From: Streptomyces sp. NBC_01750
Lineage (GTDB): Bacteria; Actinomycetota; Actinomycetes; Streptomycetales; Streptomycetaceae
Length of the DNA: 64,000 nt
Direction of reading: 5' to 3'
Assembly (NCBI RefSeq): GCF_035918095.1
Contig: NZ_CP109137.1
Location: forward strand, 3,660,001-3,724,000
The notes beneath the pieces were generated by a model. That model was not told the origin of the DNA, ran no database searches, and worked only from the letters and a program-made list of their open reading frames with translations. The translations under genes and the position numbers were made by a program. Numbering within the stretch: the stretch's first letter is position 1; the number at the start of each line of letters is the position of its first letter. Positions 43,498 to 53,276 of this stretch are shown here, in pieces.

Positions 43498-46400
43498 GGA
43501 ACTCGCCCGTCCACGCCAGCAGTTCGCGCCCCACCACCGGCTTGCCGCCGATCTTCCCCGCTGTCGGGCGCGGGACCAGGATCTGGTGGACCGCCGGCTT
43601 GATCACCGTACGCGGATACAGACGCTTCAGCCGCAGCTCCTGCGACTCCCTCAACTCCACCGGCGCGAAGCGGATGTTCGGGCCCTGGAGCACGATCTCG
43701 CCGACCCCGCACGCCCGGGCCAGCATCCGCAGGCCCGCCACCAGGAGCAGGTTCTCCACCGGTTCCGGGAGCTTGCCGTAGCGGTCGGTGAGTTCCTCAC
43801 GGACCGCCTTGATGTCCTCCTCGGAGTTCGCCGAGGCGATCGCGCGGTACGCCTGCAGACGCAGCCGCTCGCCCGGTGCGTAGTCGTGCGGAACATGCGC
43901 GTCGACCGGGAGCTCGATCTTGACCTCGAGCGGGGGCTCCTCCTCCACGCCACCGTCGACCGCGGCGCGGTAGTCCGCCACCGCCTCGCCCACCATGCGG
44001 ATGTACAGGTCGAAGCCGACACCCGCGATATGGCCGGACTGCTCGCCGCCCAGCAGATTGCCCGCGCCGCGGATCTCCAGGTCCTTCATCGCGACATACA
44101 TTCCGGCGCCCATCTCGGTGTGCTGGGCGATCGTCGCGAGGCGCTCGTGGGCGGTCTCGGTGAGCGGCTTCTCCGGCGGGTAGAGGAAGTAGGCGTAACC
44201 GCGCTCGCGGCCCCGGCCCACGCGGCCGCGCAGCTGATGCAGCTGCGAGAGACCGAAGTTGTCGCCGCGCTCGACGATCAGCGTGTTCGCGTTGGAGATG
44301 TCGATGCCGGACTCGACGATCGTCGTGGAGACGAGCACGTCGAACTTCTTCTCCCAGAAGTCCACCACGACCTGCTCGAGCGCCGACTCGGGCATCTGGC
44401 CGTGGGCGGTCGCGATACGGGCCTCGGGCACGATCTCGCGCAGCCGGGCCGCCGCCCGGTCGATCGACTCCACTCGGTTGTGGATGTAGAAGACCTGCCC
44501 CTCGCGCAGCAGTTCCCGGCGGATCGCCGCGCCGAGCTGCTTCTCCTCGTAAGGCCCCACGAAAGTGAGCACCGGGTGGCGCTCCTCCGGCGGCGTGGTG
44601 ATCGTCGACATCTCGCGGATGCCGGTGACCGCCATCTCCAAGGTGCGAGGGATGGGTGTCGCGGACATCGTCAGTACGTCGACGTTGGCGCGCAGCTTCT
44701 TCAGCTGCTCCTTGTGTTCGACGCCGAAGCGCTGCTCCTCGTCGACGATGACCAGTCCCAGGTCCTTGAACGTGGTCTCGGACGAGAACAGCCGGTGCGT
44801 GCCGATGACGATGTCGACCGAGCCGTCCCGCAGGCCCTCCAGTGTCGCCTTCGCTTCCGCGTCCGACTGGAAACGGCTCAACGCCCGCACATTCACAGGG
44901 AATTGGGAGTAACGCTCGGAGAACGTGCCGAAGTGCTGCTGCACCAGCAGTGTCGTCGGCACCAGAACCGCGACCTGCTTGCCGTCCTGGACCGCCTTGA
45001 AGGCCGCCCGTACCGCGATCTCCGTCTTTCCGTAACCGACGTCGCCGCAGATCAGCCGGTCCATCGGGACCGTCTTCTCCATGTCCTCCTTGACCTCGGC
45101 GATCGTGGAGAGCTGGTCGGGCGTCTCCACATACACGAAGGCGTCCTCCAGCTCCCGCTGCCAGGGGGTGTCCGGGCCGAAGGCATGGCCGGGCGCCGCC
45201 ATCCGCGCCGAGTAGAGCTTGATCAGGTCGGCGGCGATCTCCTTGACCGCCTTCTTCGCACGCGCCTTGGTCTTCGTCCAGTCCGCGCCGCCGAGCCGGT
45301 GCAGGGTCGGGGCCTCGCCCCCGACGTACTTGGTGACCTGCTCCAGCTGGTCGGTGGGAATGTAGAGCCGGTCGCCGGGCTGGCCGCGCTTGGCCGGGGC
45401 GTACTCGACGAGCAGATACTCGCGGGTGGCGTTCTGCACGGTCCGCTGCACCATCTCGATGTAGCGGCCCACGCCGTGCTGCTCGTGAACGACGTAGTCG
45501 CCCGCCTCCAGAGTGAGCGGGTCGATGGTCTTGCGACGGCGGGTGGGCATCCGCTGGCCGTCCTTGCCGGCCGCCTTCTGGCCCGACAGGTCGGTCTCCG
45601 TCAGCACGGCGAGCTTGAGGCCCGGGTCGATGAAGCCGTAGTCGATCGAGCCGCACGACACATGGACGACGGACGGGGAGATCTCGTCGAGGTCGGCGTC
45701 GAAGCGGGCCGCGATGCCTTCGCCGCCCAGCACTTCGACCGTACGGGCCGCGGGGCCGTGCGCCTCTGTCACGTACACCGTGCGCCAGCCGTCCGCCAGC
45801 CAGCCCTTGGTGTCGGCGAGCGCCCGCGCGGTGTCGCCGCGGTACGTCTCCGGGGCGTGCATCCCCAGCTTGACGGTCTCGTCCGACAGCTCTTCGTCGG
45901 CCGCGAACGGCGAGACGGACCACCACATCATCCCGAGCTCGCGCGCCCGGTCCCGTACATCCGCGATGCCCCACAGCGACGCTGCGCCGACATCGATCGG
46001 GGCGTCGCCACCGCCGGCCGTCGCCGCCCAGGATGCCTGCAGGAACTCCTGGCTCGTCGCCACCAGGTCCGCGGCCCGCGACCGCACCCGCTCCGGGTCG
46101 CAGACCACGGCCATCGAGCCCTTGGGCAGTACATCGAGCAGCAGCTCCATGTCGTCGACGAGGACCGGCGCGAGGGCCTCCATCCCCTCGACAGCGATGC
46201 CCTCGGCGATCTTGCCGAGCAGCTCACCGAGCTCCGGGTGCTGCTCGGCGAGGGCCGCGGCCCTTTCCCGTACGTCGTCGGTCAGCAGCAGCTCGCGACA
46301 GGGCGGCGCCCACAGCCCGTGTTCCGCGACCTCGAGCGAGCGCTGGTCCGCGATCTTGAAGTAACGGATCTCCTCGACGTCGTCGCCCCAGAACTCCACC

Positions 46401-47005
46401 CGAAGCGGGTGCTCCTCGGTCGGCGGGAAGACGTCCAGGATGCCGCCGCGAACAGCGAACTCACCGCGCTTCTCGACCAGTTCGACCCGGGAGTACGCGG
46501 CTGCGGCCAGCGCCTCGGTGACCTCGCCGAGGTCGGCGGACTGCCCGGTGCGCAGAGCCACCGGCTCCAGGTCGCCGAGCCCCTTGACCTGCGGCTGCAG
46601 TACGGAGCGGATGGGCGCGACCACGACCGACACCGGCCCGGCGGCGGGGTCGTCCTGTGCCGGGTGGGCCAGCCTGCGCAGCACCGCGAGCCGGCGGCCC
46701 ACGGTGTCGGAGCGGGGCGAGAGCCGCTCGTGCGGGAGGGTCTCCCACGAGGGGTACTCGGCGATGCCCTCCTCGGGCAGCAGCGAGCGCAACGCGGCCG
46801 CCAGGTCCTCGGCCTCCCGCCCGGTCGCCGTGACGGCCAGCACCGGGCGCCCGGCCTCCCGGGCGAGCGCGGCCACCGCGAGGGGGCGCGCGGCGGGCGG
46901 GCCGACCAGGTCGACATGCATACGGTGACCGTCCGCGGCAGCCTTCACCGCTTCGGCGAGCGCCGGGTCACGTACGACGGCATCGAGCAGACCGTGCAGG
47001 CTCAT
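43475..47005 (-). CDS. mfd: Transcription-repair coupling factor Mfd
   Basis: The start is the ATG at 47005 (MSLHGLLDAVVRDPAL), giving 1176 residues, a normal length for actinobacteria. The UvrB-like N-terminal part has YPSWETLPHERLSPRSDT and VRGGILDVFPPTEEHPLRVEFWGDD. The RNA-polymerase interaction module has GDYVVHEQHGVGRYI and LLVEYA. The SF2 translocase has DRLICGDVGYGKTEIAVRAAFKA (Walker A as GDVGYGKTE), VDEEQRFGV (DEEQ box) and MSATPIPRTLEMA. The C-terminal TRCF part also has RGRVGRG and GGEQSGHIAGVGFDLY. It removes stalled RNA polymerase at lesions and recruits the Uvr excision system. The gene is transcribed in the same direction as the ABC genes upstream but separated from them by a terminator. 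Confidence 0.98.
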   Translation of the reverse strand: MSLHGLLDAVVRDPALAEAVKAAADGHRMHVDLVGPPAARPLAVAALAREAGRPVLAVTATGREAEDLAAALRSLLPEEGIAEYPSWETLPHERLSPRSDTVGRRLAVLRRLAHPAQDDPAAGPVSVVVAPIRSVLQPQVKGLGDLEPVALRTGQSADLGEVTEALAAAAYSRVELVEKRGEFAVRGGILDVFPPTEEHPLRVEFWGDDVEEIRYFKIADQRSLEVAEHGLWAPPCRELLLTDDVRERAAALAEQHPELGELLGKIAEGIAVEGMEALAPVLVDDMELLLDVLPKGSMAVVCDPERVRSRAADLVATSQEFLQASWAATAGGGDAPIDVGAASLWGIADVRDRARELGMMWWSVSPFAADEELSDETVKLGMHAPETYRGDTARALADTKGWLADGWRTVYVTEAHGPAARTVEVLGGEGIAARFDADLDEISPSVVHVSCGSIDYGFIDPGLKLAVLTETDLSGQKAAGKDGQRMPTRRRKTIDPLTLEAGDYVVHEQHGVGRYIEMVQRTVQNATREYLLVEYAPAKRGQPGDRLYIPTDQLEQVTKYVGGEAPTLHRLGGADWTKTKARAKKAVKEIAADLIKLYSARMAAPGHAFGPDTPWQRELEDAFVYVETPDQLSTIAEVKEDMEKTVPMDRLICGDVGYGKTEIAVRAAFKAVQDGKQVAVLVPTTLLVQQHFGTFSERYSQFPVNVRALSRFQSDAEAKATLEGLRDGSVDIVIGTHRLFSSETTFKDLGLVIVDEEQRFGVEHKEQLKKLRANVDVLTMSATPIPRTLEMAVTGIREMSTITTPPEERHPVLTFVGPYEEKQLGAAIRRELLREGQVFYIHNRVESIDRAAARLREIVPEARIATAHGQMPESALEQVVVDFWEKKFDVLVSTTIVESGIDISNANTLIVERGDNFGLSQLHQLRGRVGRGRERGYAYFLYPPEKPLTETAHERLATIAQHTEMGAGMYVAMKDLEIRGAGNLLGGEQSGHIAGVGFDLYIRMVGEAVADYRAAVDGGVEEEPPLEVKIELPVDAHVPHDYAPGERLRLQAYRAIASANSEEDIKAVREELTDRYGKLPEPVENLLLVAGLRMLARACGVGEIVLQGPNIRFAPVELRESQELRLKRLYPRTVIKPAVHQILVPRPTAGKIGGKPVVGRELLAWTGEFLTTILGS

Positions 47006-47385
47006 GAAGGGCTTCCATCCGGGGAGTGGGCAACGCGAACCGCCCGACACGTCGAACGGGCCGGGGTGCTTCCAGCCTACGGCCGCCGACTGACAGCCGC
47101 GTCCGGAACCCTCGCGGGGCGGGGACACGGCCCGCCGCCGTACGGACGCGGCCGCGTTCCTTGTCCATGTCGTGGCCATGACGGGGCGCGGCGGCGGCGC
47201 GGCTCACCGGGTCGCCGGGGGCCGACGGGCCCCGACCGGATCGCCCAGGAGCCGACGGGGCCGACGCCGGGCACGCCGACCGGGGGGCCTCGGGCACCGG
47301 GCCCGAAGCCGCAAGAAAAACCCCGGCCCCGGGGAGTTTGGAGGAACTCCCCGGGGCCGGGCCCCCTACCGTATCGCCACGCTTC
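47006..47385. other. 380-bp gap upstream of mfd
   Basis: It contains the ABC permease terminator (47322-47361) and, nearer 47005, what must be the mfd promoter, not identified with confidence. Frames through it are very arginine/proline-rich with no ribosome-site-supported start. Confidence 0.5.
47322..47361 (-). terminator. Rho-independent terminator of the ABC permease
   Basis: Exact 17-bp arms (47322-47338 and 47345-47361) with a six-base loop. On the minus strand the hairpin is followed by a run of five T (AAAAA at 47316-47320 on the plus strand), an unusually canonical terminator for this genome. Confidence 0.92.
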
Positions 47386-49956
47386 CTACTCCGTGGCGAT
47401 CGCGTTCAGGACGTTCATCCTGCCCGCCCTGAACGCGGGTACCAGTGCCGCGAACAGACCCACGAACGCAGAGCCCACAAAGACCGTGATGATCGTCGTC
47501 CACGGGATCTCCAGCACTCCCAGGCCCTCGAGCGCCAGCAGCTTCTGGGCCGCCGTGCCCCAGCCCATGCCGAGGCCGAGGCCCAGCAGGGCGCCGAAGA
47601 GCGCGATGACCACGGATTCCAGGCGGATCATCCGGCGCAGCTGGCGGCGCGAGAGGCCGATGGCCCGCATCAGGCCGATCTCCCGGGTCCGCTCGACCAC
47701 GGAGAGAGCCAGGGTGTTCACCACACCCAGCACCGCGACGATGATCGCGAGCGCCAGCAGCCCGTAGACGATGTTCAGCAACTGGCCGATCTGGTCCTTC
47801 AGGTCCTGCTTGAAGTCGGTCTGGTTCTGCACCTTGTACTGCGGGTACTTGACGACCGACGCCTTGAGGGACGCGTACGCCTCCTTCTCCTTGCCGTCCT
47901 CCGCCTTCGCGAACATGATCATGTTCTTCGGCATCTTGTCGGCGGGGACGTACTGTGCGGCGGTCGTGATGTTGGTGTACATCGCGCCCTTGTCGACGTT
48001 CGTGTCGTCGGAGGTGATCGCCGCGACCTTCAGCCCGGCGGTCCGGCCGTTCTTGAACGCGACCTTGATCTCGTCGCCGACCTTGATGCCGTGTTCCTTG
48101 GCGTAGCGGTCGCCCACCGACATCGCGTCCTTGCCGTACGCCGCCGACAGCTCGCCCGCGACGGTCTCGCGGCGCAGATCCTGTGCGTACGTCGGGTTGG
48201 CGGCGATGACTTCCTCGTCCTCCGTCTTGCCGTCAGGGGCGGTCAGCTTCGCCGCCACGCCCTTGTAGTTGGTGACGTGTTCGATGTGCGGGGCCTTCTG
48301 CAGGGCCTTCTCGACCTGCGGCATGATCGGCTGGTTCTTGCCGGACGAGATGATGAAGTCGGCGCCGACCGACCTGTCGAGCTCGTCCGTTGCCGAGGCC
48401 ACCATCGAGGAGCCGACCACCGAGAGGCATGCCACCAGCGCGAGGCCGATCATCAGGGCGGCGCCGGTGGCTCCGGTGCGCCGCGGGTTGCGCAGCGCGT
48501 TGCGCTCCGCGAGCCGCCCGACCGGGCCGAACATCCGCAGCACGACCGCGCTGAGCGCCCGTACCACCACACCGGCGAGCAGCGGGCCGATGACGACGAA
48601 GCCGAGGAGCGAGAGGACCACGCCCAGGCCGAGGAAGATCGAGCCCTCGCTCGCCTTGTCGGCCTGCGTCGCGACAAGGAGCGCCGCGGCACCGGCACCC
48701 GTGAGGAGCAGGCCGATCCCGGCCCGGATCCGGCCGGCCTTGCCGTCGGCCGGTGTACCGGCGTCGCGCAGGGCTGCCATCGGGGAGATCTTCCCGCCCC
48801 GCCGGGCCGGGATGTACGCGGCGACGACGGTGACGACGATGCCGAGTACGAGTCCGACCACCGGGGTCGTCCACTTCACGGTCAGGTCCCTGGTGGAGAG
48901 CTCCATGCCCATGGAACCCATCAGCTTCATCAGCCCGACGGCCAGCCCCACACCTGCGGCGACGCCGGCGATGGAGCCGATGATGCCGAGCAGCAGCGCC
49001 TCGAGCAGTACGGAACGGTTGATCTGCTTGCGGCTGGAGCCGATGGCCCGCATCAGGCCGATCTCGCGGGTGCGCTGGGCGACCAGCATCGAGAAGGTGT
49101 TGACGATCAGGAAGATGCCGACGAGGAGGGCGATCCCGGCGAAGCCGAGCATCGCGTACTTCATGACGTCGAGGAAGGAGCCGACATCTTCACGGCTCGA
49201 GTCGGCGGCCTCCTTCGCCGTCTGCAGCTTGTATGTGCCGTCCAGGGTCTTCGCGACGTTCTGCTTGAGCTGCTCGTCGCTGACACCCGCCGCGGCTGTG
49301 ACGGAGACACCCGTGAACAGGCCTTCCTTCCCGAGCAGTTCACGCTGCGCGGTGGCGGTGTCGAAGTAGACGACCGCCGCGCCCGGGTTGGTGACCTTGA
49401 AGGAGGCGATGCCCGTGATCCTGGCGGTGAGGTCGCCGGTGACGGAGATGGTGCGCAGTTCGTCGCCGAGCTTCAGATGGTGCTTCTCGGCGGTGTCGGC
49501 GTCGACCATCACCTCGGTGGGGCCGCGCGGTGCGTGGCCGGAGCTGATCTCCATCGCCTTGAGGTCGTTCTGGTTCCAGTTGCCGGCGATCGTCGGGGCA
49601 CCGTTGCTGGAACCCATGTCCTTGTTCGCGGAGTTGACGACGGTCACGCTCATGCTGGAGACCGAGCCCTCGGCGGACTTGGCGCCTTCGGCCTTCGCCA
49701 CCTTGTCGACGAGCGAGGCGGGCAGCGACTCGGGCTTGCCGGTACGCGGATTGTCGTCGTCGCCGGAGCCCTTGGGGCTGACCGTGACATCGGAGGCGGT
49801 CGCGGCGAAGAGCTTGTCGAACGTCGTGTTCATCGTGTCGGTGAAGACGAGCGTCCCCGACACAAAGGCCACCGACAGCAGCACCGCCACCGCCGAGAGC
49901 GCCATCCGCCCCTTGTGCGCGAAGAAGTTGCGCATCGAGGTCTTCCATACGGTCAC
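47386..49956 (-). CDS. FtsX/MacB-type ABC transporter permease
   Basis: The GTG at 49956 overlaps the TGA of the ATPase gene (GTGA). The 856-residue protein has the duplicated FtsX layout. The first helix is near residue 20-40 (MALSAVAVLLSVAFVSGTLVF), followed by a large extracytoplasmic MacB-like periplasmic-core domain and three helices with RTREIGLMRAIGSSRKQI. A central set of helices, a second outer domain and a final FtsX block repeating RTREIGLMRAIGLSRRQL complete it. Such permeases move lipoproteins, peptides or drugs, or act as mechanotransmitters. The substrate is unknown. The same order mfd-permease-ATPase occurs, as I recall, in other Streptomyces, so this is core chromosome. Confidence 0.93.
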   Translation of the reverse strand: MTVWKTSMRNFFAHKGRMALSAVAVLLSVAFVSGTLVFTDTMNTTFDKLFAATASDVTVSPKGSGDDDNPRTGKPESLPASLVDKVAKAEGAKSAEGSVSSMSVTVVNSANKDMGSSNGAPTIAGNWNQNDLKAMEISSGHAPRGPTEVMVDADTAEKHHLKLGDELRTISVTGDLTARITGIASFKVTNPGAAVVYFDTATAQRELLGKEGLFTGVSVTAAAGVSDEQLKQNVAKTLDGTYKLQTAKEAADSSREDVGSFLDVMKYAMLGFAGIALLVGIFLIVNTFSMLVAQRTREIGLMRAIGSSRKQINRSVLLEALLLGIIGSIAGVAAGVGLAVGLMKLMGSMGMELSTRDLTVKWTTPVVGLVLGIVVTVVAAYIPARRGGKISPMAALRDAGTPADGKAGRIRAGIGLLLTGAGAAALLVATQADKASEGSIFLGLGVVLSLLGFVVIGPLLAGVVVRALSAVVLRMFGPVGRLAERNALRNPRRTGATGAALMIGLALVACLSVVGSSMVASATDELDRSVGADFIISSGKNQPIMPQVEKALQKAPHIEHVTNYKGVAAKLTAPDGKTEDEEVIAANPTYAQDLRRETVAGELSAAYGKDAMSVGDRYAKEHGIKVGDEIKVAFKNGRTAGLKVAAITSDDTNVDKGAMYTNITTAAQYVPADKMPKNMIMFAKAEDGKEKEAYASLKASVVKYPQYKVQNQTDFKQDLKDQIGQLLNIVYGLLALAIIVAVLGVVNTLALSVVERTREIGLMRAIGLSRRQLRRMIRLESVVIALFGALLGLGLGMGWGTAAQKLLALEGLGVLEIPWTTIITVFVGSAFVGLFAALVPAFRAGRMNVLNAIATE

Positions 49957-50741
49957 GACGTCCGCCCGCGCGCGTCGAAGTCCTTCATCCGGTCCAGTAC
50001 GGCGTCGGCGGTCGGCCGGAACATCTCGTCGACGATCCGGCCGTCGGCGAGGTAGAGGACCCGGTCGGCGTACGAGGCGGCCACCGGGTCGTGCGTGACC
50101 ATCACGATGGTCTGGCCCAGCTCGTCCACCGAGCGGCGCAGGAAGCCCAGGACCTCGGCGCCCGCGCGGGAGTCGAGGTTTCCGGTCGGCTCGTCGCCGA
50201 AGATGATCTGGGGGCGGGCGGCGAGCGCCCTGGCCACCGCGACGCGCTGCTGCTGTCCGCCGGAGAGCTGGGTGGGCCGGTGCTTGAGGCGGTCGGACAG
50301 GCCCACCGTCTCCACGACCCGGTTGAGCCAACCGGCGTCCGGCTTGCGGCCGGCAATGTCCATCGGGAGCGTGATGTTCTCCAGGGCGTTGAGCGTCGGC
50401 AGCAGGTTGAAGGCCTGGAAGATGAAACCGATCCGGTCCCGGCGCAGCTGCGTGAGCTTCTTGTCCTTGAGCTTGGTGATCTCGGTTTCGTCGAGGTAGA
50501 TCTCGCCCGAGGTGACGGTGTCGAGGCCGGCCAGGCAGTGCATCAACGTCGACTTGCCGGAGCCCGACGGGCCCATGATCGCGGTGAACTGTCCGCTGGC
50601 TATGTCGACGTCGACGTGGTCGAGCGCGACGACGCGGGTCTCCCCCGAGCCGTACGCCTTGACGACCTGACGCCCTCGCGCGGCGACGGCCGTACGCCCT
50701 CCGGTGTCCCCATGCGGGGGAATGGTCACAGCCGTTGTCAC
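49953..50741 (-). CDS. ABC transporter ATP-binding protein (MacB-like)
   Basis: The start is the GTG at 50741 (VTTAVTIPPHG), preceded by GAGGAGA. The in-frame ATG five codons earlier would swallow that ribosome site. The 262-residue ATPase has Walker A MGPSGSGKSTLMH, a Q-loop (FIFQAFNLLPTLNALENI), the signature LSGGQQQRVAVARAL, Walker B IIFGDEPTGNLD and H-loop VTHD. The QAFNLLP and PTGNLDSR patterns put it in the LolD/MacB/FtsE group. It powers the permease encoded immediately downstream. The 347 bp upstream separate it from a divergent MFS exporter. Confidence 0.96.
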   Translation of the reverse strand: MTTAVTIPPHGDTGGRTAVAARGRQVVKAYGSGETRVVALDHVDVDIASGQFTAIMGPSGSGKSTLMHCLAGLDTVTSGEIYLDETEITKLKDKKLTQLRRDRIGFIFQAFNLLPTLNALENITLPMDIAGRKPDAGWLNRVVETVGLSDRLKHRPTQLSGGQQQRVAVARALAARPQIIFGDEPTGNLDSRAGAEVLGFLRRSVDELGQTIVMVTHDPVAASYADRVLYLADGRIVDEMFRPTADAVLDRMKDFDARGRTS

Positions 50742-51088
50742 GGTATGTCTCCTCAATCAGTGATGAGCGGTTGTCGCCGCGTGCGGTTCGAGTCTGTCGG
50801 CGGAAGCGGTCCGGCGCGCTGGTGCGCAGCGCAGTCTTGAACCGGGGGTTTTCCCCACCCCCCGGTGGTGCGGGCCTCAGCTGCGCCGTAAGAACAAGCT
50901 AAGGAATCGAGCCGCTCCTCCTCGTCGTCCCCCGGGACGAACGCCCCCTGGCTATCAGTAAGGAGGAGCCCCTAGGGGAACTCCACCTCCGGGTGGACCC
51001 GCACTCGGTGAGCGTGCACCCTCCCCCTGCGTGAGGCTCAAGTGAGAAGGTGTCCGGGGAAATACGTGCAAGGTGAAAGGATCTAGGG
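50742..51088. promoter_or_regulatory. Divergent control region of ABC and MFS transporters (347 bp)
   Basis: No gene is supported here. The region must hold two opposed promoters. Visible elements are a CCCCTAGGGG palindrome at 50969-50978 flanked by GGAG and CTCC, and an AAGGATC...GGGG ribosome-site region before the MFS GTG at 51089. I cannot define the promoters with confidence. Confidence 0.4.
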
Positions 51089-52651
51089 GTGGGCGCCACC
51101 GGCGGCAGCACCGACAGCACCGACAGCACCGACAGCACCGACAGCGAGACATCCGGGGCGGCGACCGAGGCCTCCGCCACCCCGCGCGGCCGGGGCCCGG
51201 TCGTCGCGGCGCTGATGCTCGGCATGGCGCTCGCCGCGCTCGATGGCACCATCGTCTCCACCGCCGTACCGCAGATCGTCGGCGACCTCGGTGGCTTCTC
51301 GGTCTTCTCCTGGCTCTTCTCCGGCTATCTGCTCGCCGTCACGGTGACCCTTCCGGTGTACGGGAAGCTCTCCGACACCTTCGGCCGCAAGCCCGTCCTG
51401 ATCGCCGGCATCGTCCTCTTCCTCCTCGGCTCACTGCTGTGCGCCGGAGCCTGGAGCATGGCCGCGCTGATCGCCTTCCGGGTGGTGCAGGGGCTGGGCG
51501 GCGGGGCTCTCCAGGGCACGGTGCAGACCATCGCCGCCGATCTCTATCCGCTCAAGGAACGCCCCAAGATCCAGGCGAAGTTGTCGACGGTATGGGCGAG
51601 TGCCGCGGTGGCCGGACCTGCGATCGGCGGCCTGCTGGCCTCGTACGCCGACTGGCGCTGGATCTTCCTGATCAACCTCCCGGTCGGCGCGGTCGCCCTC
51701 TGGCTGGTCGCCCGCCATCTGCGCGAACCGTCCCGTACGGACCCGGCCGCCCGCCCCCGGATCGACTGGCCCGGCGCCCTCGCCATCTTCGGCGCCGGAA
51801 CCCTCATGCTCACCGCACTCGTCCAGGGCGGCATCGCCTGGCCCTGGCTCTCCGCACCCTCGCTCGCCCTGTTCGGCACCAGCGCGGTCCTCGTCGCCCT
51901 TACCGTCGTCATCGAACGCCGGGCCGCGGAGCCGATCATCCCGGGCTGGGTCTGGCGCCGCCGCACCATCGCCGCGGTGAACCTCGCGCTGGGAGCGCTG
52001 GGACTCCTGATGGTCGCACCGACGGTCTTCCTCCCCACCTACGCGCAGTCCGTCCTCGGCCTCGGCCCGATCGCGGCGGGCTTCGTGCTCTCGGTGATGA
52101 CCCTGAGCTGGCCGGTCAGCGCCGCGCTGTCCAATCATGTCTACAACCGCGTCGGCTTCCGGCAGACCGCGATCATCGGTATCTCCCTGGCCGGCTTGAT
52201 CCTTGCCGCCTTCCCGCTCCTCCCCTACCCGGGCGAGCCCTGGCAGCCGGCCCTGCTCATGCTGCTGCTGGGCGGGGCGCTCGGCCTGTTCCAGCTCCCG
52301 CTGATCGTCGGCGTCCAGTCGACGGTCGGCTGGTCGGAACGCGGCACCACCACGGCCTCCGTCCTCTTCTGCCGCCAGGTCGGCCAGAGCATGGGCGCCG
52401 CGCTCTTCGGCGCCATCGCCAACACGGTCCTCGCCTCCCGTCTGGGCACCGCGGGCGACCTGGACTCGGTCGCGCACGCCCTGGCTGATCCGTCCTCGCT
52501 GACGGCACAGGCGTCGGACCATCTCCGGCGGGCGGTGGACGCGGCGGTGGACTACGTCTACCTGGGCGCGGCAACGGCGGCGGGCCTGGCACTGCTGGTC
52601 CTCGTCTTCGTCGCGCCGAGGCGCTTCCCGGTCCTCGCCGACCCCGAATGA
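51089..52651 (+). CDS. MFS drug-exporter, DHA2-like (14 membrane helices)
   Basis: The GTG at 51089 opens a 520-residue protein. After a Ser/Thr/Asp repeat head, hydrophobic helices begin at about residue 30 (PVVAALMLGMALAALDGTIVSTAVPQIV, the typical DHA2 LD-T/A motif). FSWLFSGYLLAVTVTLPVYGKLSDTFGRKPVL (MFS motif A) and GLGGGALQGTVQTIAADLYPLKERPKIQ follow. The helix count by eye is 14, and the C-terminal VDAAVDYVYLGAATAAGLALLVLVF is the last. This is the EmrB/QacA-type family, exporting drugs or metabolites with proton exchange. It is divergent from the ABC exporter across a shared control region. The substrate is unknown. Confidence 0.95.
   Translation: MGATGGSTDSTDSTDSTDSETSGAATEASATPRGRGPVVAALMLGMALAALDGTIVSTAVPQIVGDLGGFSVFSWLFSGYLLAVTVTLPVYGKLSDTFGRKPVLIAGIVLFLLGSLLCAGAWSMAALIAFRVVQGLGGGALQGTVQTIAADLYPLKERPKIQAKLSTVWASAAVAGPAIGGLLASYADWRWIFLINLPVGAVALWLVARHLREPSRTDPAARPRIDWPGALAIFGAGTLMLTALVQGGIAWPWLSAPSLALFGTSAVLVALTVVIERRAAEPIIPGWVWRRRTIAAVNLALGALGLLMVAPTVFLPTYAQSVLGLGPIAAGFVLSVMTLSWPVSAALSNHVYNRVGFRQTAIIGISLAGLILAAFPLLPYPGEPWQPALLMLLLGGALGLFQLPLIVGVQSTVGWSERGTTTASVLFCRQVGQSMGAALFGAIANTVLASRLGTAGDLDSVAHALADPSSLTAQASDHLRRAVDAAVDYVYLGAATAAGLALLVLVFVAPRRFPVLADPE
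51107..51142 (+). repeat. Four tandem 9-bp units in the MFS gene head
   Basis: The unit AGCACCGAC is repeated four times without mismatch and encodes Ser-Thr-Asp repeats before the first membrane helix. It is in frame, so copy-number change would alter only the length of a flexible head. Confidence 0.9.
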
Positions 52652-52802
52652 GCATCAGGAGCCGCACTTTGTGCGATCTCTGTGAAGTTCCTCCGCCCAG
52701 GACGGCCCTCCCTGCCCTTTGCTCATGACGCATGGCTACCGTGGAGCGGAGTGTGGTCATGCACATCGCAGGAAGATGACGAGAACGCGACGGGGGCTGT
52801 CA

Positions 52803-53243
52803 ATGGCATGGGACGAGTGGGAGCAGGCCAAGTCCAGTTCGGCGCGGACCCGGCTGAATCAACTGCCGGCCGAAGGCGGCGGCTCGGGTGGCGGGAACAG
52901 TGACCTGACCGTCCATGACGACGAGTTGGGCAAGCTCGGCGACATGGCTCGCTCGTTGCGCGAGCAACTGTCGACCGACGGCGATCATGCCCGCGTGGCC
53001 ACCTTCGAAGCCTCCAACGAGCTCTTCAACGGCGGGCTGGACATGGGTGCGGGCCTCCTCGAGGTGCACGACGCCTGGAGCACCAAGCTGGCCACCCTCA
53101 AGGAGGCCTGCGGGCACATTTCCAACCACCTCGACTATTCGAGCTCCACCCACGCGAAGCAGGAGAAAAAGATCGTTCTGGGAATGCAGGGCGCGGACGG
53201 CAAGACGATGTCCATCTCGCGCATCTACGACCAGATCAAGTAA
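52803..53243 (+). CDS. WXG100/EspC-like helical protein, putative secretion partner
   Basis: The ATG at 52803 is preceded by GGGGGC, and a second ATG two codons on is not preferred. The 146-residue protein is helical apart from a Gly/Ser linker. It has DLTVHDDELGKLGDMARSLREQL and LEVHDAWSTKLATLKEACGHI, a helical hairpin with a Trp at the turn-like region, as in ESX-associated small proteins. No signal peptide is present. It is 33 bp upstream of a large WXG-like protein, so it may form a heterodimer with that protein's N-terminus for type VII-like export. The family call is from pattern only. Confidence 0.6.
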   Translation: MAWDEWEQAKSSSARTRLNQLPAEGGGSGGGNSDLTVHDDELGKLGDMARSLREQLSTDGDHARVATFEASNELFNGGLDMGAGLLEVHDAWSTKLATLKEACGHISNHLDYSSSTHAKQEKKIVLGMQGADGKTMSISRIYDQIK

Positions 53244-53276
53244 CGACGAGGGCAACGGGGAAACGGGTAGCTCGAC

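Noticed and set aside
43586..47767. Long plus-strand frame opposite mfd
   Set aside because: Antisense to the clearly identified Mfd. The composition (Arg/Leu/Asp/Val repeats) is that of a shadow frame.
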